Of a stretch of 64,000 nucleotides of DNA, positions 42,691 to 51,161 are shown in pieces. The notes beneath the pieces are model-generated. The model was given only the letters and a program-made list of their open reading frames with translations. It had not been told where the DNA came from and made no database searches. Location: positions 4,092,001-4,156,000 of the forward strand of contig NZ_CP101137.1 in the NCBI RefSeq assembly GCF_028473745.1, written 5' to 3'. Made by a program: the position numbers and the translations under genes. This DNA is from Streptomyces sp. M92 (lineage in GTDB: Bacteria; Actinomycetota; Actinomycetes; Streptomycetales; Streptomycetaceae). How positions within the stretch are numbered: position 1 is the stretch's first letter; each line of letters opens with the position of its first letter.

Positions 42691-43904
42691 GGATCGCCAT
42701 GGTGTCCGAGCACGCGAGCCCGCTCGCCGCGCTCGGCGGCGTCGACGCCGGTGGACAGAACGTCTACGTGGCCCGCCTCACCGAGGAGTTGGCCAAGCGC
42801 GGCCACGACGTCACGGTCTACACCCGCCGCGACGCCACCGACCTGCCCGACCGGGTGCCGCTGCCCGGCGGCGCGGTCGTCGAGCACGTGCCTGCCGGAC
42901 CACCCGCGGCGGTGCCCAAGGACGAACTCTTCCCGCACATGCCCGCCTTCGGCGCCCACCTGGCCCGCGCCTGGGCCCGGGAGCGGCCCGACGTCGTGCA
43001 CGCCCACTTCTGGATGTCCGGGATGGCCTCCCAGATCGGTGCCCGGCCGCTCGGCATCCCGCTCGTGCAGACCTTCCACGCCCTCGGCACCGTCAAGCGC
43101 CGCCACCAGGGCATGCGCGACACCAGCCCCTACGAACGCATCGGCATCGAACGGCAGATCGGCCGCTCCTGCGAACGGGTCCTGGCCACCTGCACCGACG
43201 AGGTCGTGGAACTCGGCGACATGGGCGTACCGCCCCGCCAGGTCTCCGTCGTGCCCTGCGGGGTGGACGCCGAGCACTTCAGCCCGACCGCCGACACCGG
43301 CCGCACCCCCGACCGCAAGCAGCGCCACCGGCTGCTCGCCTGCGGCCGGCTCGTGCCGCGCAAGGGCTACGACCAGGCCATCCGCGCGCTGGCCGACGTC
43401 CCCGACACCGAACTCCTCATCGCGGGCGGCCCGCCCGCCGGCGGCCTCGACGCCGACCCCGAGGCCCAGCGCCTGACCGCGCTCGCCCGCCGCACCGGCG
43501 TCGCCGACCGGGTCCGGCTGCTCGGCGCCGTCGACCCCGAGGACATGCCGGCCCTGCTCCGCAGCACCGACGTGGTGCTCTGCACCCCTCTCTACGAGCC
43601 CTTCGGCATCGTGCCGCTGGAGGCGATGGCCTGCGGCGTGCCCGTCCTCGCCACCGACGTCGGCGGCCACCGCGACTCCGTCGCCGACGGCACCACTGGC
43701 CGCCTCGTCACCCCGCAGGACCCCGGCGCCATCGCCGAAGCCGCCCGCGAACTCCTCGCCGACGAACGGCTGCGCCGCCAGTACGGCAGGAACGGCCGCG
43801 AACGCGTCCTTCGGCACTACACCTGGACGCGCGTCGCCGACGGCGCGGAACAGGTGTACCGCCTGACCCTCGCCGACCACGCACTGTCCAAGGAGGTGGC
43901 GTGA
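42687..43904 (+). CDS. family 4 glycosyltransferase (sucrose-synthase/MshA-like)
   Basis: A 405-aa GT-B enzyme. GGVDAGGQNVYVARLTEELA near residue 17 is the glycine-rich start of MshA/sucrose-phosphate synthase type GT4s; HAHFWMSGMA, FHALGTVKRRHQG and the basic pair GRLVPRKGYD follow, and the E-x7-E motif YEPFGIVPLEAMACG lies near 303-317. The enzyme is retaining and probably uses a UDP- or GDP-sugar. The start ATG 42687 overlaps its predecessor; the stop overlaps the GmhA start as GTGA. Confidence 0.92.
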   Translation: MRIAMVSEHASPLAALGGVDAGGQNVYVARLTEELAKRGHDVTVYTRRDATDLPDRVPLPGGAVVEHVPAGPPAAVPKDELFPHMPAFGAHLARAWARERPDVVHAHFWMSGMASQIGARPLGIPLVQTFHALGTVKRRHQGMRDTSPYERIGIERQIGRSCERVLATCTDEVVELGDMGVPPRQVSVVPCGVDAEHFSPTADTGRTPDRKQRHRLLACGRLVPRKGYDQAIRALADVPDTELLIAGGPPAGGLDADPEAQRLTALARRTGVADRVRLLGAVDPEDMPALLRSTDVVLCTPLYEPFGIVPLEAMACGVPVLATDVGGHRDSVADGTTGRLVTPQDPGAIAEAARELLADERLRRQYGRNGRERVLRHYTWTRVADGAEQVYRLTLADHALSKEVA

Positions 43905-44503
43905 TGACCGTGCACCCGCCCGTCGTGGGGCACTGCGACGAACTCCAGGACGCGCTGGCGGCGTTCCGCGCCTCCGCGCACGTCACCCAGCGCTGGGGCG
44001 ACCGGCTCGCGGCCGTCCTCGGCGGCGGCGGCCGGCTGCTGGCCGCGGGCAACGGCGGCAGCGCCGCCCAGGCCCAGCACCTCACCGCCGAACTGGTCGG
44101 CCGCTACCGCGACGACCGGCCCCCGTTCTCCGCCATCGCCCTGCACGCCGACACCTCCTCCACCACCGCCATCGCCAACGACTACGGCGTCGACGAGGTC
44201 TTCGCCCGCCAGGTCCGCGCCCACGGCCGCGAGGGCGACGTGCTGATGCTGCTGTCCACCTCCGGCGCCAGTGCCAACCTGCTGTCCGCCGCCGACGCGG
44301 CCCGCGCGGCCGGCGTACGGGTGTGGGCGCTGACCGGCTGCGCGCCCAACCCGCTGATGGCGGGCAGCGACGAGTCGCTGTGCGTGGACGCCGCCTCGAC
44401 GGCCACCGTCCAGGAGATCCACCTGGTCGCCGTCCACATGATCTGCGCGGCCTTCGACGCGGCCCTGGAACGGGGCGCGAGCGGAAAGGGGCCGGGACGG
44501 TGA
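43901..44503 (+). CDS. gmhA: sedoheptulose 7-phosphate isomerase (SIS domain)
   Basis: A 200-aa SIS-fold protein. LLAAGNGGSAAQAQHLTAEL is the GmhA signature, followed by VGRYRDDRPPFSAIAL and LSTSGASANLLSAADAARAAG for phosphosugar binding; the late AASTATVQEIHLVAVHMIC supplies metal-ligand Glu and His. It converts sedoheptulose 7-phosphate into heptose 7-phosphate, step one of ADP-heptose synthesis. The start is GTG 43901 in GTGATG; the next codon ATG 43904 could also be used. Hidden inside the operon between a GT4 and hldE. Confidence 0.93.
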   Translation: MMTVHPPVVGHCDELQDALAAFRASAHVTQRWGDRLAAVLGGGGRLLAAGNGGSAAQAQHLTAELVGRYRDDRPPFSAIALHADTSSTTAIANDYGVDEVFARQVRAHGREGDVLMLLSTSGASANLLSAADAARAAGVRVWALTGCAPNPLMAGSDESLCVDAASTATVQEIHLVAVHMICAAFDAALERGASGKGPGR

Positions 44504-45894
44504 CGCGACGCACGACGACGGGACGCACGACCGGCAAGGCCCCGCTGGTCGTGGTCGGCGACGCTCTGCTCGACCGCGACCTGTCCGGCTCCGCGGACCG
44601 GCTCGCCCCCGACGCGCCGGTCCCGGTGGTCGCCGAGTGCGCGGAACGCGTACGGCCGGGCGGCGCGGCCCTCGCCGCGTACCTCGCCGCCCGCGACGGC
44701 CGCGACGTCACGCTGATCACCGGCCTGGGCGACGACCCGGCCGGCCGGGCCCTGCGCGAACTGCTGGAACCCTGGCTGACGCTGATCCCGCTGCCCCTGG
44801 CCGGCACCCTGCCCGAGAAGACCCGGGTCCTGGCTCAGGACCGTCCCGTCGTCCGGCTCGACCGCGGCGGCGGCCGGGTCCGCGAGGCCACCGACGAGGC
44901 CCGCGCGGCGCTGCGCTCCGCCCGGGCCGTGCTCGTCTCCGACTACGGCCGCGGCGCCGCCGACGCCCTGCGGGACGTCCTGGCCGAGCGCCCGCCGCTC
45001 GTCTGGGACCCGCACCCGCGCGGCGGTCCGCCGGTCGCCGGCACCCGGCTGGTGACGCCCGCCGAGAAGGAGGCGCACGGCTTCGCACCCCGCGACGGCC
45101 ACCCGGGCGGCGGCCTGCGCGCCGCCGCGCACAACGCCGCCGCCCTCGTACGGGACTGGCGGGTGGCCGCGGTGACGGTGACGCTCGGCTCCCGCGGCGC
45201 CCTCCTCTCCTACGGCGAACACCCGCTGCTCGTCCCCGCACCCGCCGCCCACCACGGCGACTCCTGCGGCGCCGGCGACCGCTTCGCCGCCACCGCGGCC
45301 GGGCTGCTCGCCGACGGGGCGCTGGTGGGGGAGGCCGTCGAGGGCGCGGTGGCCGCCGCGACGGCGTTCGTCGCCGCCGGCGGCGCGGGCGCCCTGCCCC
45401 CCGCCGCCGACGGCCCGGCGACCGCCGCCCCCGACACCGACGACCCGCACGCCCTGGCCGACCGCGTCCGCGCCCAGCACGGCACGGTGGTCGCCGCCGG
45501 CGGCTGCTTCGACCTGCTGCACGCCGGACACGTCGGCCTCCTCCAGGCCGCCCGGCGGCTCGGCGACTGCCTGGTCGTCTGTGTCAACTCCGACGCCTCC
45601 GTCCAGCGCCGCAAGGGCGACGGCCGCCCCGTCAACCCCCTGGCCGACCGCGTCCGCGTGCTGCGCGCGCTCGCCTGCGTCGACGCGGTCGCCGTCTTCG
45701 ACGAGGACACCCCCGAACGCCTCCTGGGCGACCTGCGCCCCGACGTGTGGGTCAAGGGCGGCGACTACGCCGGCGCGGACCTCCCCGAGGCCGCGCTCCT
45801 CCAGGAATGGGGCGGCCAGGCGGTCCTCCTGCCCTACCTGGACGGCCGCTCCTCGACGGCCCTGATGGCCCGCGCGGCGGAGGGCGTGCGATGA
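44500..45894 (+). CDS. hldE: bifunctional heptose 7-phosphate kinase / heptose 1-phosphate adenylyltransferase
   Basis: A 464-aa fusion. Residues about 12-310 are a ribokinase-type kinase: VVGDALLDRDLSGSADRLAP, VRPGGAALAAYLA, and the anion hole GDSCGAGDRFAATAA near 253-267. Residues about 328-460 are a nucleotidyltransferase with AAGGCFDLLHAGHVGLL (HxGH) and VNPLADRVRVLRAL. HldE phosphorylates heptose 7-phosphate at C1 and, after GmhB, adds AMP to give ADP-heptose. GTG 44500 overlaps gmhA as GTGA and the stop overlaps the next GT9 as ATGA. Both active sites look complete. Confidence 0.94.
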   Translation: MTRRTTTGRTTGKAPLVVVGDALLDRDLSGSADRLAPDAPVPVVAECAERVRPGGAALAAYLAARDGRDVTLITGLGDDPAGRALRELLEPWLTLIPLPLAGTLPEKTRVLAQDRPVVRLDRGGGRVREATDEARAALRSARAVLVSDYGRGAADALRDVLAERPPLVWDPHPRGGPPVAGTRLVTPAEKEAHGFAPRDGHPGGGLRAAAHNAAALVRDWRVAAVTVTLGSRGALLSYGEHPLLVPAPAAHHGDSCGAGDRFAATAAGLLADGALVGEAVEGAVAAATAFVAAGGAGALPPAADGPATAAPDTDDPHALADRVRAQHGTVVAAGGCFDLLHAGHVGLLQAARRLGDCLVVCVNSDASVQRRKGDGRPVNPLADRVRVLRALACVDAVAVFDEDTPERLLGDLRPDVWVKGGDYAGADLPEAALLQEWGGQAVLLPYLDGRSSTALMARAAEGVR

Positions 45895-46916
45895 CCCAGG
45901 GCACGGCGGGACGGAGCGCGGCGCCGACCGGTGCGGCGTACGGAGCCACCGGCGGCGGCTCGCGGCCCAGGGTGCTCGTACTGCGGGCCCTCGGGCTCGG
46001 CGACCTGCTCGCCGGGGTGCCGGCGCTCCGTGCGCTGCGGCGCGCGTACCCCGCGCACGAACTGGTGCTGGCCACCCCCGCCGAGCTGGCACCCGTGGCC
46101 GCCGCGACCGGCGCCGTGGACCGGCTGCTGCCCGCCGCCGAGCCCGGCCGCGCCGTTCCCCGCACCCTCGACTGGACCGGCCCGCCGCCCGACGTCGCCG
46201 TGGACCTGCACGGCAACGGGCCGCCCAGCCACCGCCTGCTCATGGCACTGCGCCCGCGCGAACTGCTGGCCTTCGCGCACCCCCAGACGCCGGAGGTGGA
46301 CGGGCCGCCCTGGTACGCGGAGGAACACGAGCGGGACCGGTGGTGCCGGCTGCTGGAGGCGTACGGCATCGAGGCCGACCCGGCCGACCTGCGCCTGCCC
46401 CGGCCGCAGGCGCCGTCCCCCGCCCCCGGCGCCGTCGTCCTGCACCCCGGTGCCGGCGCCCCCTCGCGCTGCTGGCCCGTGGAACGGTACGCGGCCGTCG
46501 CGGAAGGGCTGCGCGCACGGGGCCGGCGGGTCGTCGTCACCGGGGGAGCGGACGAGGGCGACCTCGTGGCCCGGCTGGTGAAGCTCGCCGGCCTGCCCGA
46601 CACGGACGTGTTCGGCGGCGGCCTGCCCTACGACCGGCTCTCCGCCCTGGTGGCCGGCGCCCGCGCCGTCGTCAGCGGCGACACCGGCATCGCTCACCTC
46701 GCGGTCGCCCACGCCACGCCCTCCGTCACCCTCTTCGGCCCCGTACCGCCCAGCCGCTGGGGTCCGCCCGACCACCCCCGCCACCGCGCCCTGTGGCACC
46801 CGGGCCCCGACGGCGACCCGCACGGCCACGACACCGACCCCGCACTGCTGCGGATCGGCACCGACGACGTCCTGGACGCGCTCGACGCCCTGGACGCCCT
46901 GGAAGAGGCACCATGA
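45891..46916 (+). CDS. family 9 glycosyltransferase (heptosyltransferase-like)
   Basis: A 341-aa GT-B protein, a second GT9 in the operon. After a 25-residue variable start it has RVLVLRALGLGDLLAGVPAL, then VDLHGNGPPSHRLL, VVLHPGAGAPSRCWPVERYA and VVSGDTGIAHLAVAHATPSVTLFG, the set expected of ADP-heptose transferases. The C-terminus ends in an LDALDALDALEEA helix. The two GT9s are diverged and likely act in succession. It overlaps hldE and the following GT2 by 4 nt. Confidence 0.9.
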   Translation: MTQGTAGRSAAPTGAAYGATGGGSRPRVLVLRALGLGDLLAGVPALRALRRAYPAHELVLATPAELAPVAAATGAVDRLLPAAEPGRAVPRTLDWTGPPPDVAVDLHGNGPPSHRLLMALRPRELLAFAHPQTPEVDGPPWYAEEHERDRWCRLLEAYGIEADPADLRLPRPQAPSPAPGAVVLHPGAGAPSRCWPVERYAAVAEGLRARGRRVVVTGGADEGDLVARLVKLAGLPDTDVFGGGLPYDRLSALVAGARAVVSGDTGIAHLAVAHATPSVTLFGPVPPSRWGPPDHPRHRALWHPGPDGDPHGHDTDPALLRIGTDDVLDALDALDALEEAP

Positions 46917-47848
46917 ACCACGCCACCGGCCACGGCCCCTCGACCACCCGTGAACGAACCCGCGCCGACCGCACCGAAGCCGCCCCCGTCGGCGTCGTCA
47001 TCGCCACCCGCGACCGCTCGGCGAGCCTCGCCGTCACCGTACGGAACCTGCTCGCCCTGCCCGAGCGGCCCCAGGTCCTCGTCGTCGACAACGCCTCCAC
47101 CGACGACACCACCACCATGCTCGCCCGCGACTTCCCGCAGGTCCGGGTGGTCTCCCTGCCGTTCAACCGAGGCGCCCTCGCCCGCACCCACGGCGTCCGC
47201 GCCCTCGACACCCCGTACGTGGCGTTCAGCGACGACGACTCCTGGTGGGCACCCGGCGCCCTCGCCGCCGCCGCCCGGCACTTCGACGCCCACCCGAGGC
47301 TCGGCCTGCTCTCCGCCCGCACCCTGGTCGGGCCCGGCGACGACGCGGACCCCCTCAACGACCTGCTCGCCGGCTCGCCCCTCGGCACGGCCACCGACCT
47401 GCCCGGCACCCAGGTGCTCGGCTTCCTCGGCTGCGCCGCCGTCGCCCGCCGGACCGCCTACCTCGACGCCGGCGGCTACCACCCCCTGCTCTTCTTCGGC
47501 GCCGAGGAGACCCTCCTCGCCTACGACCTCGCCGCCCGCGGCTGGGGCGTCACCCACTGCCCCGACGTCACCGCCCACCACCACCCCGACCCCGGCCCCC
47601 GCGCCGGCCGCTCCGCCGTCGTGCGCCGCAACGAACTGCTCACCGCCTGGCTGCGCCGCCCCCTTCCGCACGCGCTGGCCCGCACCCGCGACCTCGCCGC
47701 CGACGCCCGCCACGACCCGCACGCCCGGCGCGCCCTGCGCGAGACGCTCACCCGCCTGCCCGCCGCCCTGCGCGCCCGCAGGCCCCTGCCCCCGCACGTG
47801 GAGCGCGCCGCCCGCCTGCTGGACGGAGCGAACGGAGCCACCCCATGA
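46913..47848 (+). CDS. family 2 glycosyltransferase (tandem paralogue 1)
   Basis: A 311-aa GT-A enzyme. VGVVIATRDRSASLAVTV starts the nucleotide-binding fold, VVDNASTDDT and VAFSDDDSWWAPGAL carry the metal-binding acidic cluster, and FFGAEETLLAYDLAARGW the catalytic base. The C-terminal half has HHHPDPGPRAGRS and a basic helical tail. It is clearly a paralogue of the following gene, which shares the DDDSWWAPG segment and the same overall plan. There is no membrane helix. It overlaps both neighbours by ATGA. Confidence 0.9.
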   Translation: MNHATGHGPSTTRERTRADRTEAAPVGVVIATRDRSASLAVTVRNLLALPERPQVLVVDNASTDDTTTMLARDFPQVRVVSLPFNRGALARTHGVRALDTPYVAFSDDDSWWAPGALAAAARHFDAHPRLGLLSARTLVGPGDDADPLNDLLAGSPLGTATDLPGTQVLGFLGCAAVARRTAYLDAGGYHPLLFFGAEETLLAYDLAARGWGVTHCPDVTAHHHPDPGPRAGRSAVVRRNELLTAWLRRPLPHALARTRDLAADARHDPHARRALRETLTRLPAALRARRPLPPHVERAARLLDGANGATP

Positions 47849-48741
47849 CGGACAACCGCACCACCGTCGTCGTCATCACCCACAACCGCCGCCCCGAACT
47901 CCTGCGCACCCTGGACCGCCTCGCCGAACTCCCTGAGCGGCCCCCGGTGATCGTCACCGACAACGACTCCACCGACGGCACCGCCTCCGCCGTCGCCCGC
48001 CACCACCCGCGGGTCAAACTCCTGCGCCCCGGCCGCAACCTCGGCGCCGTGGGCCGCAACCTCGCCGTCCGACAGGTCCGCACCCCCTACGTCGCCTTCT
48101 GCGACGACGACTCCTGGTGGGCGCCGGGCTCCCTGTCCGGGGCCGCCGACCTGCTCGACCGGTACCCGGCGGTCGGCTCGGTCACCGCCCGCATCCTCGT
48201 CGAACCGGACGGCACCGAGGACCCCATCGTCAAGGAACTGCGCGACTCGCCCGTACCCCGGCCCGACTGGCTCCCGGGACCGGCCCTCGGGTCGTTCCTG
48301 GCCGCCGCGACCGTGCTGCGCGCCGACGCCTTCCGGGCCGCGGGCGGCTTCCACCCCCGGCTGTGGCTGGGCGGCGAGGAGGAACTGCTCGCCGCCGACC
48401 TGGCGGCGGACGGCTGGTGGCTGACGTACGCCGACGACCTGACGATCCACCACCACCCGTCCGTGGTGAGGGACTCGACGCTGCGGCGGGCGCACGGCAT
48501 CCGCAACACCCTGTGGTTCACCTGGCTGCGCCGCCCGGCCGGTCCCGCCCTGCGCCGCACGCTCCACCTGGCCCGCACCGTCCCCCGCGACGCCGCCTCC
48601 CTGCGCGCCTTCGCCGAGGCGACGGCCGCCCTGCCGTGGGTGCTGCGGGAACGCCGGGTAGTGCCGCCCGAGGTCGAGGCACGCCTGCGCTCGCTGGAAC
48701 CTGCCCAGCGCGACTCGAAGGCCCGCAGCTACACGGGCTGA
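47845..48741 (+). CDS. family 2 glycosyltransferase (tandem paralogue 2)
   Basis: A 298-aa GT-A enzyme and last gene of the overlapping operon. TVVVITHNRRPELLRTLDRL, VTDNDSTDGT and FCDDDSWWAPGSLSGAADLL define the donor site, and LWLGGEEELLAADLAADGWW carries the base. HHHPSVVRDSTLRRAHGIRN resembles the acceptor-side helix of its upstream paralogue. The stop lies in the first of two 16-bp direct repeats (48736-48767), and a 12-bp hairpin at 48794 closes the transcript. Confidence 0.9.
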   Translation: MTDNRTTVVVITHNRRPELLRTLDRLAELPERPPVIVTDNDSTDGTASAVARHHPRVKLLRPGRNLGAVGRNLAVRQVRTPYVAFCDDDSWWAPGSLSGAADLLDRYPAVGSVTARILVEPDGTEDPIVKELRDSPVPRPDWLPGPALGSFLAAATVLRADAFRAAGGFHPRLWLGGEEELLAADLAADGWWLTYADDLTIHHHPSVVRDSTLRRAHGIRNTLWFTWLRRPAGPALRRTLHLARTVPRDAASLRAFAEATAALPWVLRERRVVPPEVEARLRSLEPAQRDSKARSYTG

Positions 48742-48793
48742 CCCGGCCGCCGGCTGACCCGGCCGCCGGCCCTCACAGCCGGCCACCACACGG

Positions 48794-48826
48794 ACCGGCC
48801 CCGCGCCGAGGGGACGCGGGGCCGGT
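48794..48826. terminator. terminator at the end of the glycan operon
   Basis: ACCGGCCCCGCG (48794-48805) and CGCGGGGCCGGT (48815-48826) form a perfect 12-bp stem with a 9-nt loop between the operon and the convergent gene ending at 48836. It can act in both directions. Confidence 0.75.
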
Positions 48827-48835
48827 TCCGGGGGG

Positions 48836-49036
48836 TCAGTCGGAGCCTGAGGGACGTTCGCCCTTCGGACCCCGGCCGCGTTCCGTGCGCGGTCCGCGGC
48901 TGCCCCAGTCGTCGCCTTCCTGGAGCTCCTCGTTGGCCGCCCGGTTGGCGTCCTGATCCGAGATTCCCGACCGCTCGGCCTCCTTGCGGAGCCGGGCCCG
49001 CCGGGTGTCGTACTTCTTGCTTCCGGGCTCGGGCAC
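48836..49036 (-). CDS. small highly charged protein of unknown function
   Basis: A 66-aa hydrophilic protein, PEPGSKKYDTRRARLRKEAE then RSGISDQDANRAANEEL, with a basic first half and a Gly/Arg-rich tail; no fold is recognised, though this is a familiar conserved Streptomyces type. The start is decided by the ribosome site. AGGAGGTGATC is a near-complete anti-16S match and its spacing puts the start at the GTG of 49034-49036; the upstream GTG at 49043-49045 lies inside that site and is unlikely. It lies downstream of, and may share a transcript with, the DUF3040-like gene. Confidence 0.6.
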   Translation of the reverse strand: MPEPGSKKYDTRRARLRKEAERSGISDQDANRAANEELQEGDDWGSRGPRTERGRGPKGERPSGSD

Positions 49037-49103
49037 GACGATCACCTCCTGTGCCGCACGGGTCCCCGGCCCCGCCGCGGGGCAAACCGCCGCAGGGTCG
49101 GCC

Positions 49104-49412
49104 CTAACCCTCCGTCCACCTGCACAGCAGCCGGAAGGACGCGAACAGCGTCACCGGCCACACCGCGGCGAACGCCCAGATCACGCCGGGCGCGGACGTG
49201 ACGATGCCGGTGATCAGCAAGGTGACCGACAGGGCGAGAAGCAGGAGGACGGTGAGGGTGCGCGGGCGGTAGGACAACAGGTGGGCGAGGTCGGGGCGGC
49301 GGCTCAGCCGCAGGGTGCGCAGGCGCCGGTCCAGCCGGCGGTCGCGGCTGAGCGCCCGCTCCACCTCGTCGAGTATGCGCTGCTCGTGCTCGGGGAGTCG
49401 GCCGATGCTCAC
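49104..49412 (-). CDS. DUF3040-family small membrane protein
   Basis: A 102-aa protein beginning RLPEHEQRILDEVERAL, the DUF3040 signature, followed by two hydrophobic helices (TVLLLLALSVTLLITGIV and APGVIWAFAAVWPVTLFA). The function is unknown; such proteins are common in actinobacteria. GTG at 49410-49412 overlaps the stop of the upstream pyruvyl transferase-like gene as GTGA and has GGGAGGAG 5 nt before it, so the two are co-translated. Confidence 0.8.
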   Translation of the reverse strand: MSIGRLPEHEQRILDEVERALSRDRRLDRRLRTLRLSRRPDLAHLLSYRPRTLTVLLLLALSVTLLITGIVTSAPGVIWAFAAVWPVTLFASFRLLCRWTEG

Positions 49413-50482
49413 GATGTCTCCTCCCGGCGGCGGACCGACGACCGCCGAGTGCCCCCGGAGGCCGGTGTCCAACCGGCCGGCCGCGCCGCCTCCAGCGCCG
49501 TCACGAGACCGTCCGCGGCGTCCCCGGCCGCGTCCGCCGCGCGGAACCCGGCGCCGATCCGCCGGGCCTCCTCCCGCCCGCCGGTCAGGCACCAGTCCCA
49601 CCAGTGCTCCAGCACCCCGTCCGTCAGCTCCTCGGCGGCGACCAGCGCCGGCCAGCCGCAGGCGCGGGCCTGCGCCGTCACCTTCGCCCCGCCCGCGACC
49701 GGGTCCACGGCCAGCGCCGGGGTCCCGGCCCGCAGCGCCAGGACCAGCCCGTGCAGCCGGTCGGTGACGACCAGGTCCAGCCGGGCCAGTACGGCCTCCA
49801 GCTGGGCCGGTGTGCCGCACAGCCGCCAGTCGTGCGCGTCGAGCCGGGTCTCCAGCTCCAGCCGGGCGCAGTCCTTGCCGGCCAGCCAGCCGGTCAGCCC
49901 GGCGGCGACCTCCTCGTGCCGCCGCTGACCGCCGTACTCGTGCTGGCCGTGGGTGAGGACGACACCGACCACGGGCCGGGCGGGCAGGGCCGGCGCGCGG
50001 GCGGCGAGGTCCAGGGTCGCAGCGGTGCCGGCGGCGTCCCGTGCCAGCACCCGGTGGAACCCGGTGACGGCCGGGGAGCCGGGGTCGACCACGGAGACGC
50101 CGACGGCGATCCGCAGGCAGTGCGCGAACCGCCGGTGCAACTCCTCGACCTGCGCTCCGTGGGCGGGCCCGCACACGAAGACCAGCCGGGAGTACGCCGC
50201 CGCGTCCACGTCCGCGAAGTGCAGTCCCTCCGCCCGGAAACCGGGACTCCACACGACGTCGTACGCGAGCCCGGCGCCCCCCAGCACCTCCTCCACCCGC
50301 CGCAGCGCCAACACGTCCCCGGCGGTCGCCTCCCCGTGCAGGAAGCTGAACCAGCCGGTCACCAGGATCCTGTCTCGTCCGTGCACAGTGCGCACGGGTG
50401 CCCCGGGGCGGGTCCGGCAATCACCGGCGGCGAGGCCGGCCCACGCGGGGCGGCGGACGGCCTCGCTGACCTCCGCGACCAC
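49409..50482 (-). CDS. polysaccharide pyruvyl transferase-like protein
   Basis: A protein of up to 357 aa. RILVTGWFSFLHGEATAGDVLA near residue 38 and LDLVVTDRLHGLVLALRAGTPAL near 232 are the N-terminal and C-terminal signatures of the PS_pyruv_trans family (PF04230), which adds ketal pyruvate to cell-surface glycans. The start is uncertain: GTG 50482 has no good ribosome site, and in-frame GTGs near 50386-50395 would also keep the whole domain. It faces the heptose-type operon tail to tail and probably belongs to the same glycan programme. Confidence 0.82.
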   Translation of the reverse strand: MVAEVSEAVRRPAWAGLAAGDCRTRPGAPVRTVHGRDRILVTGWFSFLHGEATAGDVLALRRVEEVLGGAGLAYDVVWSPGFRAEGLHFADVDAAAYSRLVFVCGPAHGAQVEELHRRFAHCLRIAVGVSVVDPGSPAVTGFHRVLARDAAGTAATLDLAARAPALPARPVVGVVLTHGQHEYGGQRRHEEVAAGLTGWLAGKDCARLELETRLDAHDWRLCGTPAQLEAVLARLDLVVTDRLHGLVLALRAGTPALAVDPVAGGAKVTAQARACGWPALVAAEELTDGVLEHWWDWCLTGGREEARRIGAGFRAADAAGDAADGLVTALEAARPAGWTPASGGTRRSSVRRREETS

Positions 50483-50814
50483 GGCCGGCGGGCCCCGGTG
50501 GCCGTCACCGGCACGGCGCGCGCTGCTGCTGTGCCTCGCCGGGCTCCTCGCCCAGGCACGTCGCGGCGGCCATCACCGGCCACCCCCGGCGCCGCCCGCG
50601 CCCACGTGACGCTGCCCGCCGGCGCGAAACGGTCCCGGGCCCGCGTACGTCTGCTGCTGGAGCCCGGCGCCGCACCGGGACCGGAGCCGGGACGCCGGCG
50701 TGCCCGATGAGCGAAGCCGTCCGGGCCACGGCCAGGGGGAGCGGTTGCATGGAGAGGGGGCGTTGCGGGCCGCTCGTGGAGGCCCGCAGCGCCCCCCGGT
50801 CTGTCGCCTGAGGG
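50483..50814. other. intergenic region with one terminator-like hairpin
   Basis: No gene is convincing in these 332 bp. The only structure seen is TGCGGGCC (50764-50771) with GGCCCGCA (50781-50788), an 8-bp stem that could terminate the small leftward gene at 50815. Confidence 0.5.
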
Positions 50815-50949
50815 TTACTCAGGAGCCGTGCGCGGCCGGCCCGCTGCCGGCGGCCCCGCCGGGCACGCGGGCGCGACGGCGGAGGGCGCGGCGGTGGTGG
50901 AAGCGGCGGCGGAGGGAGCCGCGGATCTGCTGCGGACGATCCCGGACAT
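50815..50949 (-). CDS. possible 44-aa peptide
   Basis: The ATG at 50947-50949 has GAGGAG 5 nt upstream and opens a frame starting MSGIVRSRSAAPS and continuing as an Ala/Ser/Thr/Pro-rich chain with a single Cys, ending TAA at 50815. The ribosome site is the main support. Composition alone would also fit non-coding DNA. It lies in the gap before the LAL regulator. Confidence 0.35.
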   Translation of the reverse strand: MSGIVRSRSAAPSAAASTTAAPSAVAPACPAGPPAAGRPRTAPE

Positions 50950-51161
50950 GAGTCTCCTCAAGTTCTGCCGGTGGGGGGTCGCACGGGCGTGGGGGGTTGC
51001 ACGGGGGTCTCGGGACAGACCCCCGTATGCCCGGGCGAGCGGCACGTGCACACGCTAGAACCGGCGGCGGAGACCACCCAATGAGGGAACCCCCTAGGTG
51101 AGCCCGGCAGGGAAAACCCTCGGTCGGCGCGCCCCAAACCCCGGCCGGTCACCCCTGCGCG

